A stretch of 54,081 nt of DNA from Clostridiales bacterium (lineage in GTDB: Bacteria; Bacillota; Clostridia; Lachnospirales; Lachnospiraceae), in the NCBI GenBank assembly GCA_020859995.1, contig JAJBVE010000203.1, positions 1 through 54,081 of the forward strand, written 5' to 3'. Shown here in pieces: positions 45,040-53,590 of this stretch. The number at the start of each line of letters is the position of its first letter. Within the stretch, counting starts at the first letter, position 1. Under the pieces are notes generated by a model. It had not been told where the DNA came from. It saw nothing but the letters and a program-made list of their open reading frames with translations, and ran no database searches. Both the position numbers and the translations under genes were made by a program.

Positions 45040-47835
45040 ATGGAATACTCATTGGAAGGAAACTGGAAGGTTCAGCTGCCGGATGGCTTTTGTGGTGAAA
45101 TGACCCTGCCGGGGACGTTGGATGAAAATCGAATCGGCTATCGGGATACCGGAAGTAATCAGTGGCATCAGGCAGACGATCACAGAGACGTAAAGGGTTG
45201 GTTTAATCCAGAAAATCTGATCGCCACCCGCTATACGCGAAACTATACTTTTGAAGGCGAGGCAAGGTTGACAAAGAGAATTCACTACACAGAAAAACCT
45301 GGGAAGAGGGTATTTCTGGAAGCGGAGCGAGCCAGAGTGCTGAGATTGTTCCTGGATGGGCAGGAGGTGCCGCATTTTATTCCTCCGTCTATTAGCACTC
45401 CGCAGGTATTTGAAGTGACCGGAAAAGTGGACGGAGAGCATGAGATTATGCTTCTGTCAGATAACAGCTATCCCGGTCTTCCGCATGACGCAATTGTATT
45501 TTCTTCAGCGGCGACTGACGAGACACAGACCAACTGGAATGGTGTACTTGGTTATCTGCGCCTGCGGGAGGAGGAAGATGTGTTTGTGGAGGCAGTACAG
45601 GTCTATACGAAAAACGATACTCTCACGGTAAAAATAGAAATGTCTGCCGCGCATGAATATACGGATTCATTGCAGCTCTCATCAGAGGCATTTGCTGTTT
45701 CACTACTCACCATACCGGTGACGGTATCTGCGGGGCGCACAGAGCTTGTGATAGAAAAACTCGCTCTTTCTCCCAGAACTCTGCGCTGGGATGAGTACGA
45801 GGGAAATCTGTATTTGCTTACGGCGAGGCTTTCAAACGGATCAGAAAAGACCGTTCGCTTCGGAGTGCGGGATTTTGGCGATAACGGAGCCGGTCGACTT
45901 GCCCTGAACGGAAGGATATTATTTTTGCGCAGCGAGGCGAACTGCGCGGTCTTTCCGGAGGAAGGGCATCCGCCGATGGGTAAAAATGCCTGGCTGGAGA
46001 TCCTGGAACGCTATAAATCCTACGGGGTCAACTGTATGCGCTTTCACTCGCATTGTCCGCCGGAAGCCGCGTTTGCAGCGGCAGATGAGCTGGGGATGCT
46101 GATGCAGCCAGAACTTTCGCACTGGAATCCGGAAAACGCTTTTGAAGATGAGGAGAGTTTTGCCTGCTATCAGACGGAAATGATACAGATTTTGAAAATG
46201 CTGGCAAATCATCCATCTTTTGTCATGCTGACATTTGGAAATGAACTCTGGGCGCATGAGAAAGGTCTTGCGCGCATGCATCAGATGCTCGCACAGGCGC
46301 ATGAGATGGATGACACGCGTCTGTACTCATATGCCTCCAATGGATTTTATGGGACGGAAGGCTGCGACAGGGAAAGTGACTTCTATACAGCGCAGAGTTT
46401 TTGCGGACAGATGCTGCGCGGAACATCCGCAGCAATAGAAAAAGAGAAAGGCATTCAGGGGCATATCAACAATCGGTATCCGGATGCCCGCATAAATTAT
46501 GATGAGGCGATGGAGCAGCTTCGAGGAACATACGCAAAGCCTGTATTTGGTTTTGAGGTTGGACAGTTTGAATCACTTCCTGATTTCAGAGAGCTGGAGG
46601 ATTTTCACGGAATCTCCAGGCCGGACAATCTGAGATTGATTCAGAAAAGAGCAGAGAAATGCGGACTTTTAAAGGAATGGAGCAGGTTTGTGGAGGCGAC
46701 AGGAGAGTTGGCTCTGATTGGCTATCGGGAGGAGATAGAGGCGGTAATGCGTACCCGTGAAATGTCTGGCATATCTCTGCTCGGGCTGCAGGATTTTCCG
46801 GGACAGGGAACCGCTCTCGTAGGGATGCTGAACTCTCATTTACAGCCGAAGCCCTGGCCGTTTGCCTGCCCGGAACGTTTCCAGGCCTTTTTCCGGAGCG
46901 AACTGGTATTAGCAGAGCTTCCGCGCTATACGTTTGAATCAGATGAAGTATTAAAGGTGAAACTCAAAGTCGCTAACTATGGGAAAAGGGAGATCTGTGC
47001 GCCAGTTTGTTTCGAACTTGAGCAAAAGCAGCCGGGGCATAGTGTATTAGACAGAAATATTTTTATACGCGGAAATCTGCCAGAGGTTCAATGCCCTGTG
47101 GGAACGTTGACAGAAGTAGGAGAGCTTGCCATTTCGTTTTCAGCTGATGGGAAAAATGCCGTACGTTTGGATGGCACTGTTGTGGAGTATCCGGCAAAAT
47201 TTTTCCTGCATGTGCAGGTGGGTGCAGCCAGGAACAGCTACCCGATCTGGGTGTATCCATCTTCGAAAACAGAAGTGATATGTCCTGAAAAAGTATATGA
47301 GACGGAAGTTTTCGACACAAGGGCCAGGAAAACTCTGGAAAACGGTGGGATTGTCTATCTGACGCCGCCTGCGACCGCGGAAGCACTCCCCTCATCGATA
47401 AAGACACAGTTTACGACTGATTTCTGGTCAGTAGGAACATTCCCGGCTCAGGAAGGGGGTATGGGCCAGCTGATTGACGCGGCGCATCCGTTGTTTGAAT
47501 ATTTTCCAACGGAATTTCATACAGACTGGCAGTGGTGGCCGATGGCGACCCAGCGTGCTATCATTCTGCCGGAATATAAAAAATCCATTGTCGCAGAGAT
47601 GGACAGCTACGCTTATATGCGCCCAATGACACAGCTTCTGGAATGCCGCTGTTTGGGCGGACGGCTTTTGCTTTCGTCAATGGGTTTGCAGAATTTGCAG
47701 CAATATCCTGAGGCAAGAGCTTTGCGGAAAGCGATTTACCGATATCTCGAGTCGGATAAATTTCTGCCGGAGCAGGAAATAGAGATGAAAGTGATTGCCA
47801 GGCTGGTGTCAGGAACTGCAAAAAACGCTTTATGA
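45040..47835 (+). CDS. Glycoside hydrolase family 2-like enzyme
   Basis: A 931-aa protein starting with a GH2 sugar-binding jelly-roll (LEGNWKVQLP, LPGTLDENRIG), followed by immunoglobulin-like sandwiches and a TIM barrel. In the barrel MLTFGNELWAH carries the acid/base Asn-Glu pair (Glu402), and FGFEVGQFESLPDF carries a candidate nucleophile (Glu506). C-terminal beta domains complete it. No signal peptide, so intracellular. Start ATG 45040 follows CAGGAGAAGG; the frame opens at 44980. Specificity (beta-galactoside, beta-glucuronide, rhamnogalacturonan fragment) is not readable. It follows gene remnants directly and is followed by a GH35 gene after 55 bases. Confidence 0.88.
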   Translation: MEYSLEGNWKVQLPDGFCGEMTLPGTLDENRIGYRDTGSNQWHQADDHRDVKGWFNPENLIATRYTRNYTFEGEARLTKRIHYTEKPGKRVFLEAERARVLRLFLDGQEVPHFIPPSISTPQVFEVTGKVDGEHEIMLLSDNSYPGLPHDAIVFSSAATDETQTNWNGVLGYLRLREEEDVFVEAVQVYTKNDTLTVKIEMSAAHEYTDSLQLSSEAFAVSLLTIPVTVSAGRTELVIEKLALSPRTLRWDEYEGNLYLLTARLSNGSEKTVRFGVRDFGDNGAGRLALNGRILFLRSEANCAVFPEEGHPPMGKNAWLEILERYKSYGVNCMRFHSHCPPEAAFAAADELGMLMQPELSHWNPENAFEDEESFACYQTEMIQILKMLANHPSFVMLTFGNELWAHEKGLARMHQMLAQAHEMDDTRLYSYASNGFYGTEGCDRESDFYTAQSFCGQMLRGTSAAIEKEKGIQGHINNRYPDARINYDEAMEQLRGTYAKPVFGFEVGQFESLPDFRELEDFHGISRPDNLRLIQKRAEKCGLLKEWSRFVEATGELALIGYREEIEAVMRTREMSGISLLGLQDFPGQGTALVGMLNSHLQPKPWPFACPERFQAFFRSELVLAELPRYTFESDEVLKVKLKVANYGKREICAPVCFELEQKQPGHSVLDRNIFIRGNLPEVQCPVGTLTEVGELAISFSADGKNAVRLDGTVVEYPAKFFLHVQVGAARNSYPIWVYPSSKTEVICPEKVYETEVFDTRARKTLENGGIVYLTPPATAEALPSSIKTQFTTDFWSVGTFPAQEGGMGQLIDAAHPLFEYFPTEFHTDWQWWPMATQRAIILPEYKKSIVAEMDSYAYMRPMTQLLECRCLGGRLLLSSMGLQNLQQYPEARALRKAIYRYLESDKFLPEQEIEMKVIARLVSGTAKNAL

Positions 47836-47890
47836 CAGTAGAGTAGAATTGTAAGGCCAGTCGGACAAATACATGGAAAGGAAGACAAGA

Positions 47891-50203
47891 ATGAATAACG
47901 AACTGGAATTGCGAAATCTGAAAAGAAAAGAAATTTTTCCGCTGGGAGCGGATTTTCAGGGACGAAACTTTGCAGGAGAGGAGATTTCTTTTACAAATTT
48001 TTATATGCAAAAGAATGGAAAGCCTTTTTTTGGAATAAGCGGGGAATTCCATTATTCCAGAATGTCAGAGACCAGATGGGAAGATGAGCTTGTTAAAATG
48101 AAGATGTGCGGTATCAATGTGGTGACTACTTATGTATTCTGGATTCATCATGAGGAAAAGGAAGGAATATTTCGATTTGATGGGTGCCGTGATCTGCGCA
48201 GGTTTGTATGTTTGTGTGAAAAATATGGATTATATGTAATCCTTCGGGTCGGCCCGTTTAATCATGGTGAAGTGCGAAATGGAGGCATTCCGGACTGGAT
48301 GTACGGGAAACCTTTCGAAGTCCGCAGCTTGAATGATGATTTCCTATATTATGTAAAAAGACTGTATGCTGCTATTTCTGATCAGGTTCAGGGACTGTTT
48401 TTCAAAGACGGTGGTCCGATTATAGGTGTACAGATTGATAATGAATATATGCATTCATCCGCGCCATGGGAGTTTACAACCGGCATCTCTGATGAATGGG
48501 TATTTGGTGGAAACGAGGGTGAGGCATACATGCTTCGGCTGAAAGACCTGGCTGCAGAATGTGGGCTGAACCCTGTGTTTTATACCTGCACCGGATGGGG
48601 AGGAGCTCCGACACCGGAAAGCATGCTTCCCTTATGGGGCGGCTACGCATTCAGACCGTGGATTTTTTATTCCTGTTCGGGAGATCATCCAGCCACAGAA
48701 GAGTATATTTATAAGGATTATCATAATAATTCTTACAATGATTGCATTGGCGATTTTAAACCTGGATATGAACCGGAGAGCAGACCATATGCCTTCTGCG
48801 AGATGGGCGGCGGTATGACCTGCAATTATTATTATAGATTTCAATACCCATATAAGAGTGTAGATGCAATGGCTAATATTAAAATTGCATCTGGATGTAA
48901 TTTTTTGGGCTATTATATGTTTCACGGTGGCAGTAATCCACTGGGAGTGCACGGACAATTTATGAACGAGGGACAGACGCCCAGAATTTCTTATGATTAC
49001 CAGGCCCCTCTCGGTGAATTCGGTCAGGTTCGGGAGTCTTACCGGAGGTTAAAGAGCATTCACTATTTTGTGAGCACATTTGGTGATGGACTGTGTGATC
49101 TGCAGACGGTACTTCCAGAGACTGCTTCGGATATTACCCCGATGGATGAGAAAACACTTCGATACGCGGTAAGAACGGATGGAAAAAGGGGCTTTCTTTT
49201 TTTGAATAATTATCAGGATCACCATATGCTCCCGAGTCGCAGCAAGGAAAAAATCATATTGCATCTGGAACAGGAGGATCTGGAGTGGGAGGTTGGAATT
49301 GAGAGTGATGAAAATGCGATTCTGCCGTTTCACTTTGACATGGATGGAATTGAACTGGTAAAAGCGAACGTGCAGCTGATTACAAAAACAGAGAAGAATG
49401 GGAAAATCCTTTATATCTGCTTTGTACCCGATGGAATGGAAGGCGAATTTATTTTTGAAAAAAACGCAGTGATAAAAGAAACTGGTAATTGCAGATATTC
49501 ATGCACAAAAGACAGAGTAATGGAGCTATTCCATGTGGAAAAAGGCACAGCAGTCTGTAGTGTATTAGTCATCAGCCGCGAAATGGCAAACGATATGTAC
49601 TTGCTTAGTGACGGCAGTGTGATATTTACAAAGGGAATAATTTTGGAAAAGAAAGATGGAATCTGCCTGGAGAGCAGAGAAGCTGACAATATTATTTATA
49701 CATGGCCGGCGGATCGTTTTGAAAAATCGGATCATATCATCCGAATTAAGGATCAGTCAAAAATTTCAGGAGGTGTTGAATTAGGCACTTACAGGGTAAG
49801 GACTGCGGAATGGAGTATGGATCCGATTGTGAAACAGGTGGGATCTTCCAGATATACAGTTCAGATATCTGGCGATATTCCAAAAGAGGTGAAGGACGTG
49901 ATGCTGCAGATCGAATATACCGGCAATATTGGAAATGCCTTTTTGAATAACCGTATGATCAGTGATAATTTTTCAAATGGAGCTGTGTGGGAAATCGGGT
50001 TGAGTGATTTTATAAGCGAATTGAAGGAGAACCTCATAACTATTTATATTGTACCGCTTAAGGAAGGGGCAAATGTAAATGTTGAGTCTGCGATGGCGGC
50101 GCGCATGGAGGAAGTGAAAAATTATATTGCTGAATTAAAAAGTGTAAAAATTCAGCTGGTTTACGATATTGTGATTGAAAAGCATATTAAACCTATTAGA
50201 TAA
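47891..50203 (+). CDS. Beta-galactosidase, glycoside hydrolase family 35
   Basis: A 770-aa retaining glycosidase. The GH35 barrel is plain: GEFHYSRMSETRWEDEL near residue 49, KMKMCGINVVTTYVFW, ILRVGPFNHGE, and the acid/base in VQIDNEY (Glu185). A downstream barrel glutamate in CEMGGG is the candidate nucleophile. C-terminal beta-sandwich domains follow. No signal peptide. Start 47891 follows GGAAAGGAAG; an ATG at 47873 is also in frame. Codon use is more A/T-rich than in the rhamnoside and Opp operons, like the DUF4143 gene, so it may be acquired. Probably co-transcribed with the GH2-like gene. Confidence 0.92.
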   Translation: MNNELELRNLKRKEIFPLGADFQGRNFAGEEISFTNFYMQKNGKPFFGISGEFHYSRMSETRWEDELVKMKMCGINVVTTYVFWIHHEEKEGIFRFDGCRDLRRFVCLCEKYGLYVILRVGPFNHGEVRNGGIPDWMYGKPFEVRSLNDDFLYYVKRLYAAISDQVQGLFFKDGGPIIGVQIDNEYMHSSAPWEFTTGISDEWVFGGNEGEAYMLRLKDLAAECGLNPVFYTCTGWGGAPTPESMLPLWGGYAFRPWIFYSCSGDHPATEEYIYKDYHNNSYNDCIGDFKPGYEPESRPYAFCEMGGGMTCNYYYRFQYPYKSVDAMANIKIASGCNFLGYYMFHGGSNPLGVHGQFMNEGQTPRISYDYQAPLGEFGQVRESYRRLKSIHYFVSTFGDGLCDLQTVLPETASDITPMDEKTLRYAVRTDGKRGFLFLNNYQDHHMLPSRSKEKIILHLEQEDLEWEVGIESDENAILPFHFDMDGIELVKANVQLITKTEKNGKILYICFVPDGMEGEFIFEKNAVIKETGNCRYSCTKDRVMELFHVEKGTAVCSVLVISREMANDMYLLSDGSVIFTKGIILEKKDGICLESREADNIIYTWPADRFEKSDHIIRIKDQSKISGGVELGTYRVRTAEWSMDPIVKQVGSSRYTVQISGDIPKEVKDVMLQIEYTGNIGNAFLNNRMISDNFSNGAVWEIGLSDFISELKENLITIYIVPLKEGANVNVESAMAARMEEVKNYIAELKSVKIQLVYDIVIEKHIKPIR

Positions 50204-50241
50204 CTGTGTTGATGGAGGAAAAATATGAAAGCTTCATGCAG

Positions 50242-50280
50242 CTGTTTGGTCAGACAAAGCAGGCGTCACGCGGCTGGGTG
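50242..50280 (+). repeat. Dispersed repeat, copy B (partner at 41778-41816)
   Basis: These 39 bases match the 3' end of the fusion-esterase gene at 36 positions, although no such gene lies here. They follow the GH35 stop by 38 bases. About 90 bases of unique sequence then separate them from a terminator that matches the one after copy A. The frame open through here (TTG 50206 to 50445) runs through the repeat and terminator and is not a credible gene. Confidence 0.9.
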
Positions 50281-50367
50281 TTCAGACAGACCAGGCAGGA
50301 CGTGCAAAACTGGCTCCTCAGTCAAAAAAGCAGGTCATGCAAGACAGACTGTCCATCATATAAAATG

Positions 50368-50409
50368 AGAAAATCCACTGGTTTCCGCAGCGAAATCAGT
50401 GGATTTTTT
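50368..50409. terminator. Terminator between GH35 and TetR genes
   Basis: AAAATCCACTGGTTTC pairs with GAAATCAGTGGATTTT over 16 positions (one G-U), then more T. It serves the rightward GH35 transcript and, through its A/T flanks, probably the leftward TetR transcript. Confidence 0.9.
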
Positions 50410-50415
50410 GACCAT

Positions 50416-51003
50416 TTATATGTTCAGACAACATTGTACGGATGATACGATCAGGCGGGTGACTATATCCTCAAACGTATCTTCTGCTATGTCCTGTTTC
50501 TGAATCCATTGATACAGGCAGTCAATAATTCCGCCAGAGATAAATCCGGTGGCGTAGTTTATAGCAGCAGGAGGAGAAGACATATTTGCACATATGAGTT
50601 TTGTAAAATGAAAACGTAATAACCGCATCAGCCGGTCACGAAAATAGGGGTCACAGTTGGGACTCATCAGAAAACGAAACGTCTCTTTGGATTCCATATG
50701 AAAGGCATAGATTTTGCCGGCAATACTGCGGCAGTTTTTAAGGACGGTTTCTTCGTCCATAAAATTGACCGTGTGATATCCCTGGCATAAAAGATCGATA
50801 GCCTGCAGGTAGGTAGCTTCCAGCTCCCGCAGCAGAGAATCCTTGCTTTCATAATTCCGATAAAAGGTACTTCGATTCACCTCCGCCATTTCGCAGATCT
50901 CGGTAACACTGGTTTCCAGAAAACCTTTCTGGTTGCCAAGAGCTACCATTGCATTCATCAGACGGTTTTTGGTACTGTACATTCCCTTCTTATGTGTCTG
51001 CAT
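50416..51003 (-). CDS. TetR-family transcriptional regulator
   Basis: A 195-aa regulator. The N-terminal helix-turn-helix is clear (TSVTEICEMAEVNRSTFYRN, about residues 31-50), and the rest is an alpha-helical ligand domain ending in VSSVQCCLNI. I start at the ATG whose first base is 51003, preceded on its strand by AAGGGTGATAGA; the frame opens further to 51066 without a site. It diverges from the UroD-family gene at 51302 and probably represses it. The ligand is unknown. Confidence 0.9.
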   Translation of the reverse strand: MQTHKKGMYSTKNRLMNAMVALGNQKGFLETSVTEICEMAEVNRSTFYRNYESKDSLLRELEATYLQAIDLLCQGYHTVNFMDEETVLKNCRSIAGKIYAFHMESKETFRFLMSPNCDPYFRDRLMRLLRFHFTKLICANMSSPPAAINYATGFISGGIIDCLYQWIQKQDIAEDTFEDIVTRLIVSSVQCCLNI

Positions 51004-51021
51004 TCTATCACCCTTGTTTTT

Positions 51022-51037
51022 GTTAAGCGCTATTAAC
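51022..51037. promoter_or_regulatory. Candidate TetR operator
   Basis: GTTAA-N6-TTAAC with a central AGCGCT palindrome lies 19 bases before the TetR start codon, a position suited to autoregulation. Confidence 0.45.
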
Positions 51038-51080
51038 GAAATAATTATATAAATTACTCGCAGCAAAACCGGCTGCTCGT

Positions 51081-51129
51081 TAGCTTACGAAGTTCGCTTT
51101 CGCAAGCGCAGCGAACTTCTTGTAAGCTA
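51081..51129. repeat. Long stem-loop in the TetR/UroD divergent region
   Basis: TAGCTTACGAAGTTCGCT and its complement TAGCTTACAAGAAGTTCGCT (on the other arm) form an 18-bp stem with a two-base bulge and an 11-base loop that is itself partly self-complementary (GCGCTTGC-like). No T-run follows. It may be a small mobile palindrome or a structured 5' leader. Confidence 0.75.
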
Positions 51130-51203
51130 TATTATAATCTTTTCCTTTGCGCAACAAAACAATATAAAATGTCCTGTTTGCAACATCTGCCATATATTTG
51201 GTC

Positions 51204-51253
51204 TTCCTGCTGCCATGTATTTCGGATAAAATGCTTATAACTCGAAACGTTAT
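51204..51253 (+). promoter_or_regulatory. Candidate promoter and operator of the UroD-family operon
   Basis: TTCCTG (51204-51209) and TAAAAT (51227-51232) are 17 bases apart. Just after lies ATAAC-N7-GTTAT at 51237-51253, with another GTTAT word at 51265. The -35 match is poor, so an activator or another promoter is possible. Confidence 0.4.
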
Positions 51254-51301
51254 TTCAAAATTAGTTATGCAAAACTCACAAAAAACAAAGGAGGGATCCA
51301 A

Positions 51302-52441
51302 TTGGCAAACCTGTATCAGCAGAAAATCACTACCATGAATAATGTCATGAACCATGTGGACAATGGACGCGTCCCCATTCTGTCCCCTGCGCAGACCTGG
51401 GCAATCGCTTATGCCGGAAGAACAGCGCAGGAATGCAAGGAGGACGCTCACAAAGAATGTGAAATTTACGGCAAGTATTTGGAGGACATGTATTTTGACG
51501 GCACACCGATTTTTGGCATCAGCCGTCCGCTGAATGCTACAAATGGATTGGGCTTCGATCCATATTTTATCTCCGCGGACGGAGTTTCTCTTCAGTGTGC
51601 CAGCAATCTGGAAATTATCAATGATGATGAGATTGAGCGTTTCCTGAAGAATCCCTATGATTTCTTTCGGCAGGTGGCGCTGCCCAGAAGGTATCCCGCT
51701 CTGCAGCAGGACACCCCTCAGACGGAACAACTGCTGGTCAACTCCATCAAGGCTATGATGGAATTCACCAACCGCGAAAAAATTAAGATTAAATATTTGA
51801 AGAAACATGGTGGCCAGACGCCTATGGTGTGCGGCTCCCTGCCTGTTTTTTCACCGCTGGAGCAGTATGTTATGTACCGCGGCTTCACAAAAGGCCTTGG
51901 CGATATGCGCCGCCGTCCGGAGCAGGTACTGGAAGCCTGTGAAAAGCTGCTTCCTATTGTATCTGCACAGAAAGGGAAGCATAAGCCATTCCCGTGGCTC
52001 TACAATCCCATTGTTGTGGCTACCTACCTGAACATGAAGCAGTTTGAAAAGTTTTTCTGGCCATTCTATAAGAGAATGTGTGACGAGTATATCAATGATG
52101 GAGGCAAGATTCTGGCTCATCTGGAAGGCTCCTGGGGTCCAAAAGTGGAATTCTTCAATGAATTTCCGGCCAATACCGTTACCGTACTGCTCGAAGAAGA
52201 CAACTATGAGGAAGTAGCTAAGAAAATCGGTGACAAGGTGGCTGTGGGATATCCATTTCCGATTCATCTGCTGCGCAATGGTACTGTGGAAGAAGTGCGT
52301 ACCGAAGCCAAAAGGATTATTGACAAAATCGGCACGAAGGGAACCTTTTTCACAGCGGAAAAGTGCCTGATCAGTGCATCGGATGCCCGTCCTGAGAATC
52401 TGGCAGCGCTTTGTGAAGTGTCCAGAGACTATCGGCCGTAA
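51302..52441 (+). CDS. UroD-family methyltransferase-like protein
   Basis: A 379-aa protein of the uroporphyrinogen decarboxylase superfamily, in which many clostridial members transfer methyl groups to or from corrinoid proteins. Support comes from the fold-level pattern (GFDPYFISADGVSLQ, PVFSPLEQYVMYRGF, FFWPFYKRMCDEY) and above all from the corrinoid-protein gene two genes downstream. The region where MtaA/MtbA-type enzymes carry a zinc-binding His-X-Cys reads KILAHLEGSWGP, keeping the His but not the Cys. Start is TTG 51302, after AAAGGAGGGA at ideal spacing. A methoxylated aromatic or methylated amine substrate is a guess from this class. Confidence 0.8.
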   Translation: MANLYQQKITTMNNVMNHVDNGRVPILSPAQTWAIAYAGRTAQECKEDAHKECEIYGKYLEDMYFDGTPIFGISRPLNATNGLGFDPYFISADGVSLQCASNLEIINDDEIERFLKNPYDFFRQVALPRRYPALQQDTPQTEQLLVNSIKAMMEFTNREKIKIKYLKKHGGQTPMVCGSLPVFSPLEQYVMYRGFTKGLGDMRRRPEQVLEACEKLLPIVSAQKGKHKPFPWLYNPIVVATYLNMKQFEKFFWPFYKRMCDEYINDGGKILAHLEGSWGPKVEFFNEFPANTVTVLLEEDNYEEVAKKIGDKVAVGYPFPIHLLRNGTVEEVRTEAKRIIDKIGTKGTFFTAEKCLISASDARPENLAALCEVSRDYRP

Positions 52442-52561
52442 AAGAAGGATCCGGGAATAAAGTAAAAGAGAGTCATGTCATTTAAAACCGCGCTTTCGCG
52501 GGAGGGATAAGACTAACGTCCCGCATCAGAAAACGATGCAGGACATAGAAAGGAGGAAACC

Positions 52562-52702
52562 ATGGAAAATAACTCAAACACGCAGGAATACAACGATCTG
52601 ACGAAATACATGCCGAGGCTGATCAAACTGCTGCCGTTCTTTCTCCCCAAAAAACTGAGGTATACTATTATTGATGCGATGCTTTATGTATTGACGTTAT
52701 AA
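52562..52702 (+). CDS. Small 46-aa hydrophobic protein in the corrinoid operon
   Basis: A short reading frame with an excellent ribosome site (AAAGGAGG, five bases before the ATG), lying between the UroD-family gene and the corrinoid gene. The product starts polar (MENNSNTQEYNDLTKYM) and becomes hydrophobic and basic (RLIKLLPFFLPKK, then a segment ending MLYVLTL), so a peripheral or single-pass membrane peptide is plausible. Hairpins flank it: CCGCG/CGCGG near 52480 and GCATC/GATGC near 52525 before it, GGCGC/GCGCC near 52725 after it. I do not recognise the family. Confidence 0.65.
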   Translation: MENNSNTQEYNDLTKYMPRLIKLLPFFLPKKLRYTIIDAMLYVLTL

Positions 52703-52791
52703 TGTGACCAGAAGAAATTTGCGGCGCTTGCGCCGGGAAATTGCGATGGTCAACGAGCAATGAAGCTGCGAGTACGAAGGAGGCGGCGATT

Positions 52792-53430
52792 ATGATCGAT
52801 TTTGAAGCACTTGCTCAGGCTATGGGCGACCTGGATGAGGATACTGTAAAAGAATTGCTGGACGAAGTGATGGCGGATGGCGGCTCAGAAGCCGGAAAGG
52901 CGATGGAGGCCTGCCAGAAGGGTATGGATACGGTAGGAAAACTGTTCGAGGAAGGCGAGTATTATGTCGGCGACCTGATTTATGCGGGAGAGCTGATGAC
53001 GGACGCAGTCACAATTATGAAGGATGCCTTGGCCTCCGGAGACAGCTCAGGCCCTAAGGACAGAATGATTCTCTGTACCGTTAAAGACGATCTGCACGAT
53101 ATTGGCAAGAATATTGTCAAGGCTATGCTGGAAGCCAATGGCTTTGATGTGCTTGACCTTGGAATTGATGTGCCTCCTGAGAAAATCGTAGAGGCAGTCA
53201 AGGCGGAAAACATCCGGATCGTAGCGTTATCCGGTGTGCTGACTCTGGCTTTGGATTCCATGAAAGCTACCGTCAGTGCCCTGCGGGCAGAATGCCCGGG
53301 AGTTAAGGTGATCATCGGAGGCGCTCCGGTGTCAGAAGATGCCTGCAAAGACATCGGTGCAGACGAATGGGCACATAGTCCGCAGAAGACTGTTCAGGTC
53401 TGCAAGAAATGGGCCGCTGCATCCCTTTAA
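52792..53430 (+). CDS. Corrinoid (cobalamin-binding) methyltransferase protein
   Basis: A 212-aa corrinoid protein of the MtaC/MttC/MtbC type. Residues 1-85 form the helical cap, and 90-210 the B12-binding Rossmann domain. DDLHDIGKN supplies the cobalt-coordinating His102, SGVLTL (about 147) is the S-x-L motif, and VIIGGAPV the GG motif. It carries a methyl group between a substrate-specific methyltransferase and a second enzyme that passes it to tetrahydrofolate or another acceptor. The UroD-family protein upstream is the likely partner. Start 52792 follows AAGGAGG; the frame is open from 52741. Confidence 0.93.
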   Translation: MIDFEALAQAMGDLDEDTVKELLDEVMADGGSEAGKAMEACQKGMDTVGKLFEEGEYYVGDLIYAGELMTDAVTIMKDALASGDSSGPKDRMILCTVKDDLHDIGKNIVKAMLEANGFDVLDLGIDVPPEKIVEAVKAENIRIVALSGVLTLALDSMKATVSALRAECPGVKVIIGGAPVSEDACKDIGADEWAHSPQKTVQVCKKWAAASL

Positions 53431-53482
53431 TACGGAAATGATGGGGATAATCTATGCATGTGAAGCACTTCTGATGACAGAC

Positions 53483-53589
53483 AAGTCCGGTTGGAAATAC
53501 AACCGGGCTTATCACCAGGGCAAATTTGGCTGGAAAAATAAGTGGTTTTGGAATGCCGGATGTCAGTGTGAGGCTGGTACCCGGCATTC
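53483..53589. terminator. Two hairpins ending the corrinoid operon
   Basis: The first is AAGTCCGGTTG with CAACCGGGCTT (53483-53510). The second is GAATGCCGG with CCGGCATTC (53551-53589), followed by TTTAT. The second lies at the stop codon of the leftward TetR gene and probably terminates both transcripts. No gene is evident in the 160 bases between. Confidence 0.7.
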
Positions 53590-53590
53590 T

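Noticed and set aside
41817-50230. An insertion sequence or prophage carrying the glycosidase genes
   Set aside because: No transposase, integrase, phage structural gene or terminal inverted repeats were found. Only a direct-repeat junction is seen, so I call it a rearranged segment.
50206-50445. A 79-codon plus-strand frame after the GH35 gene
   Set aside because: It reads through a dispersed repeat, a terminator and the end of the opposing TetR gene. The matching copy at 41778 shows that the repeat is a gene end plus untranslated sequence.
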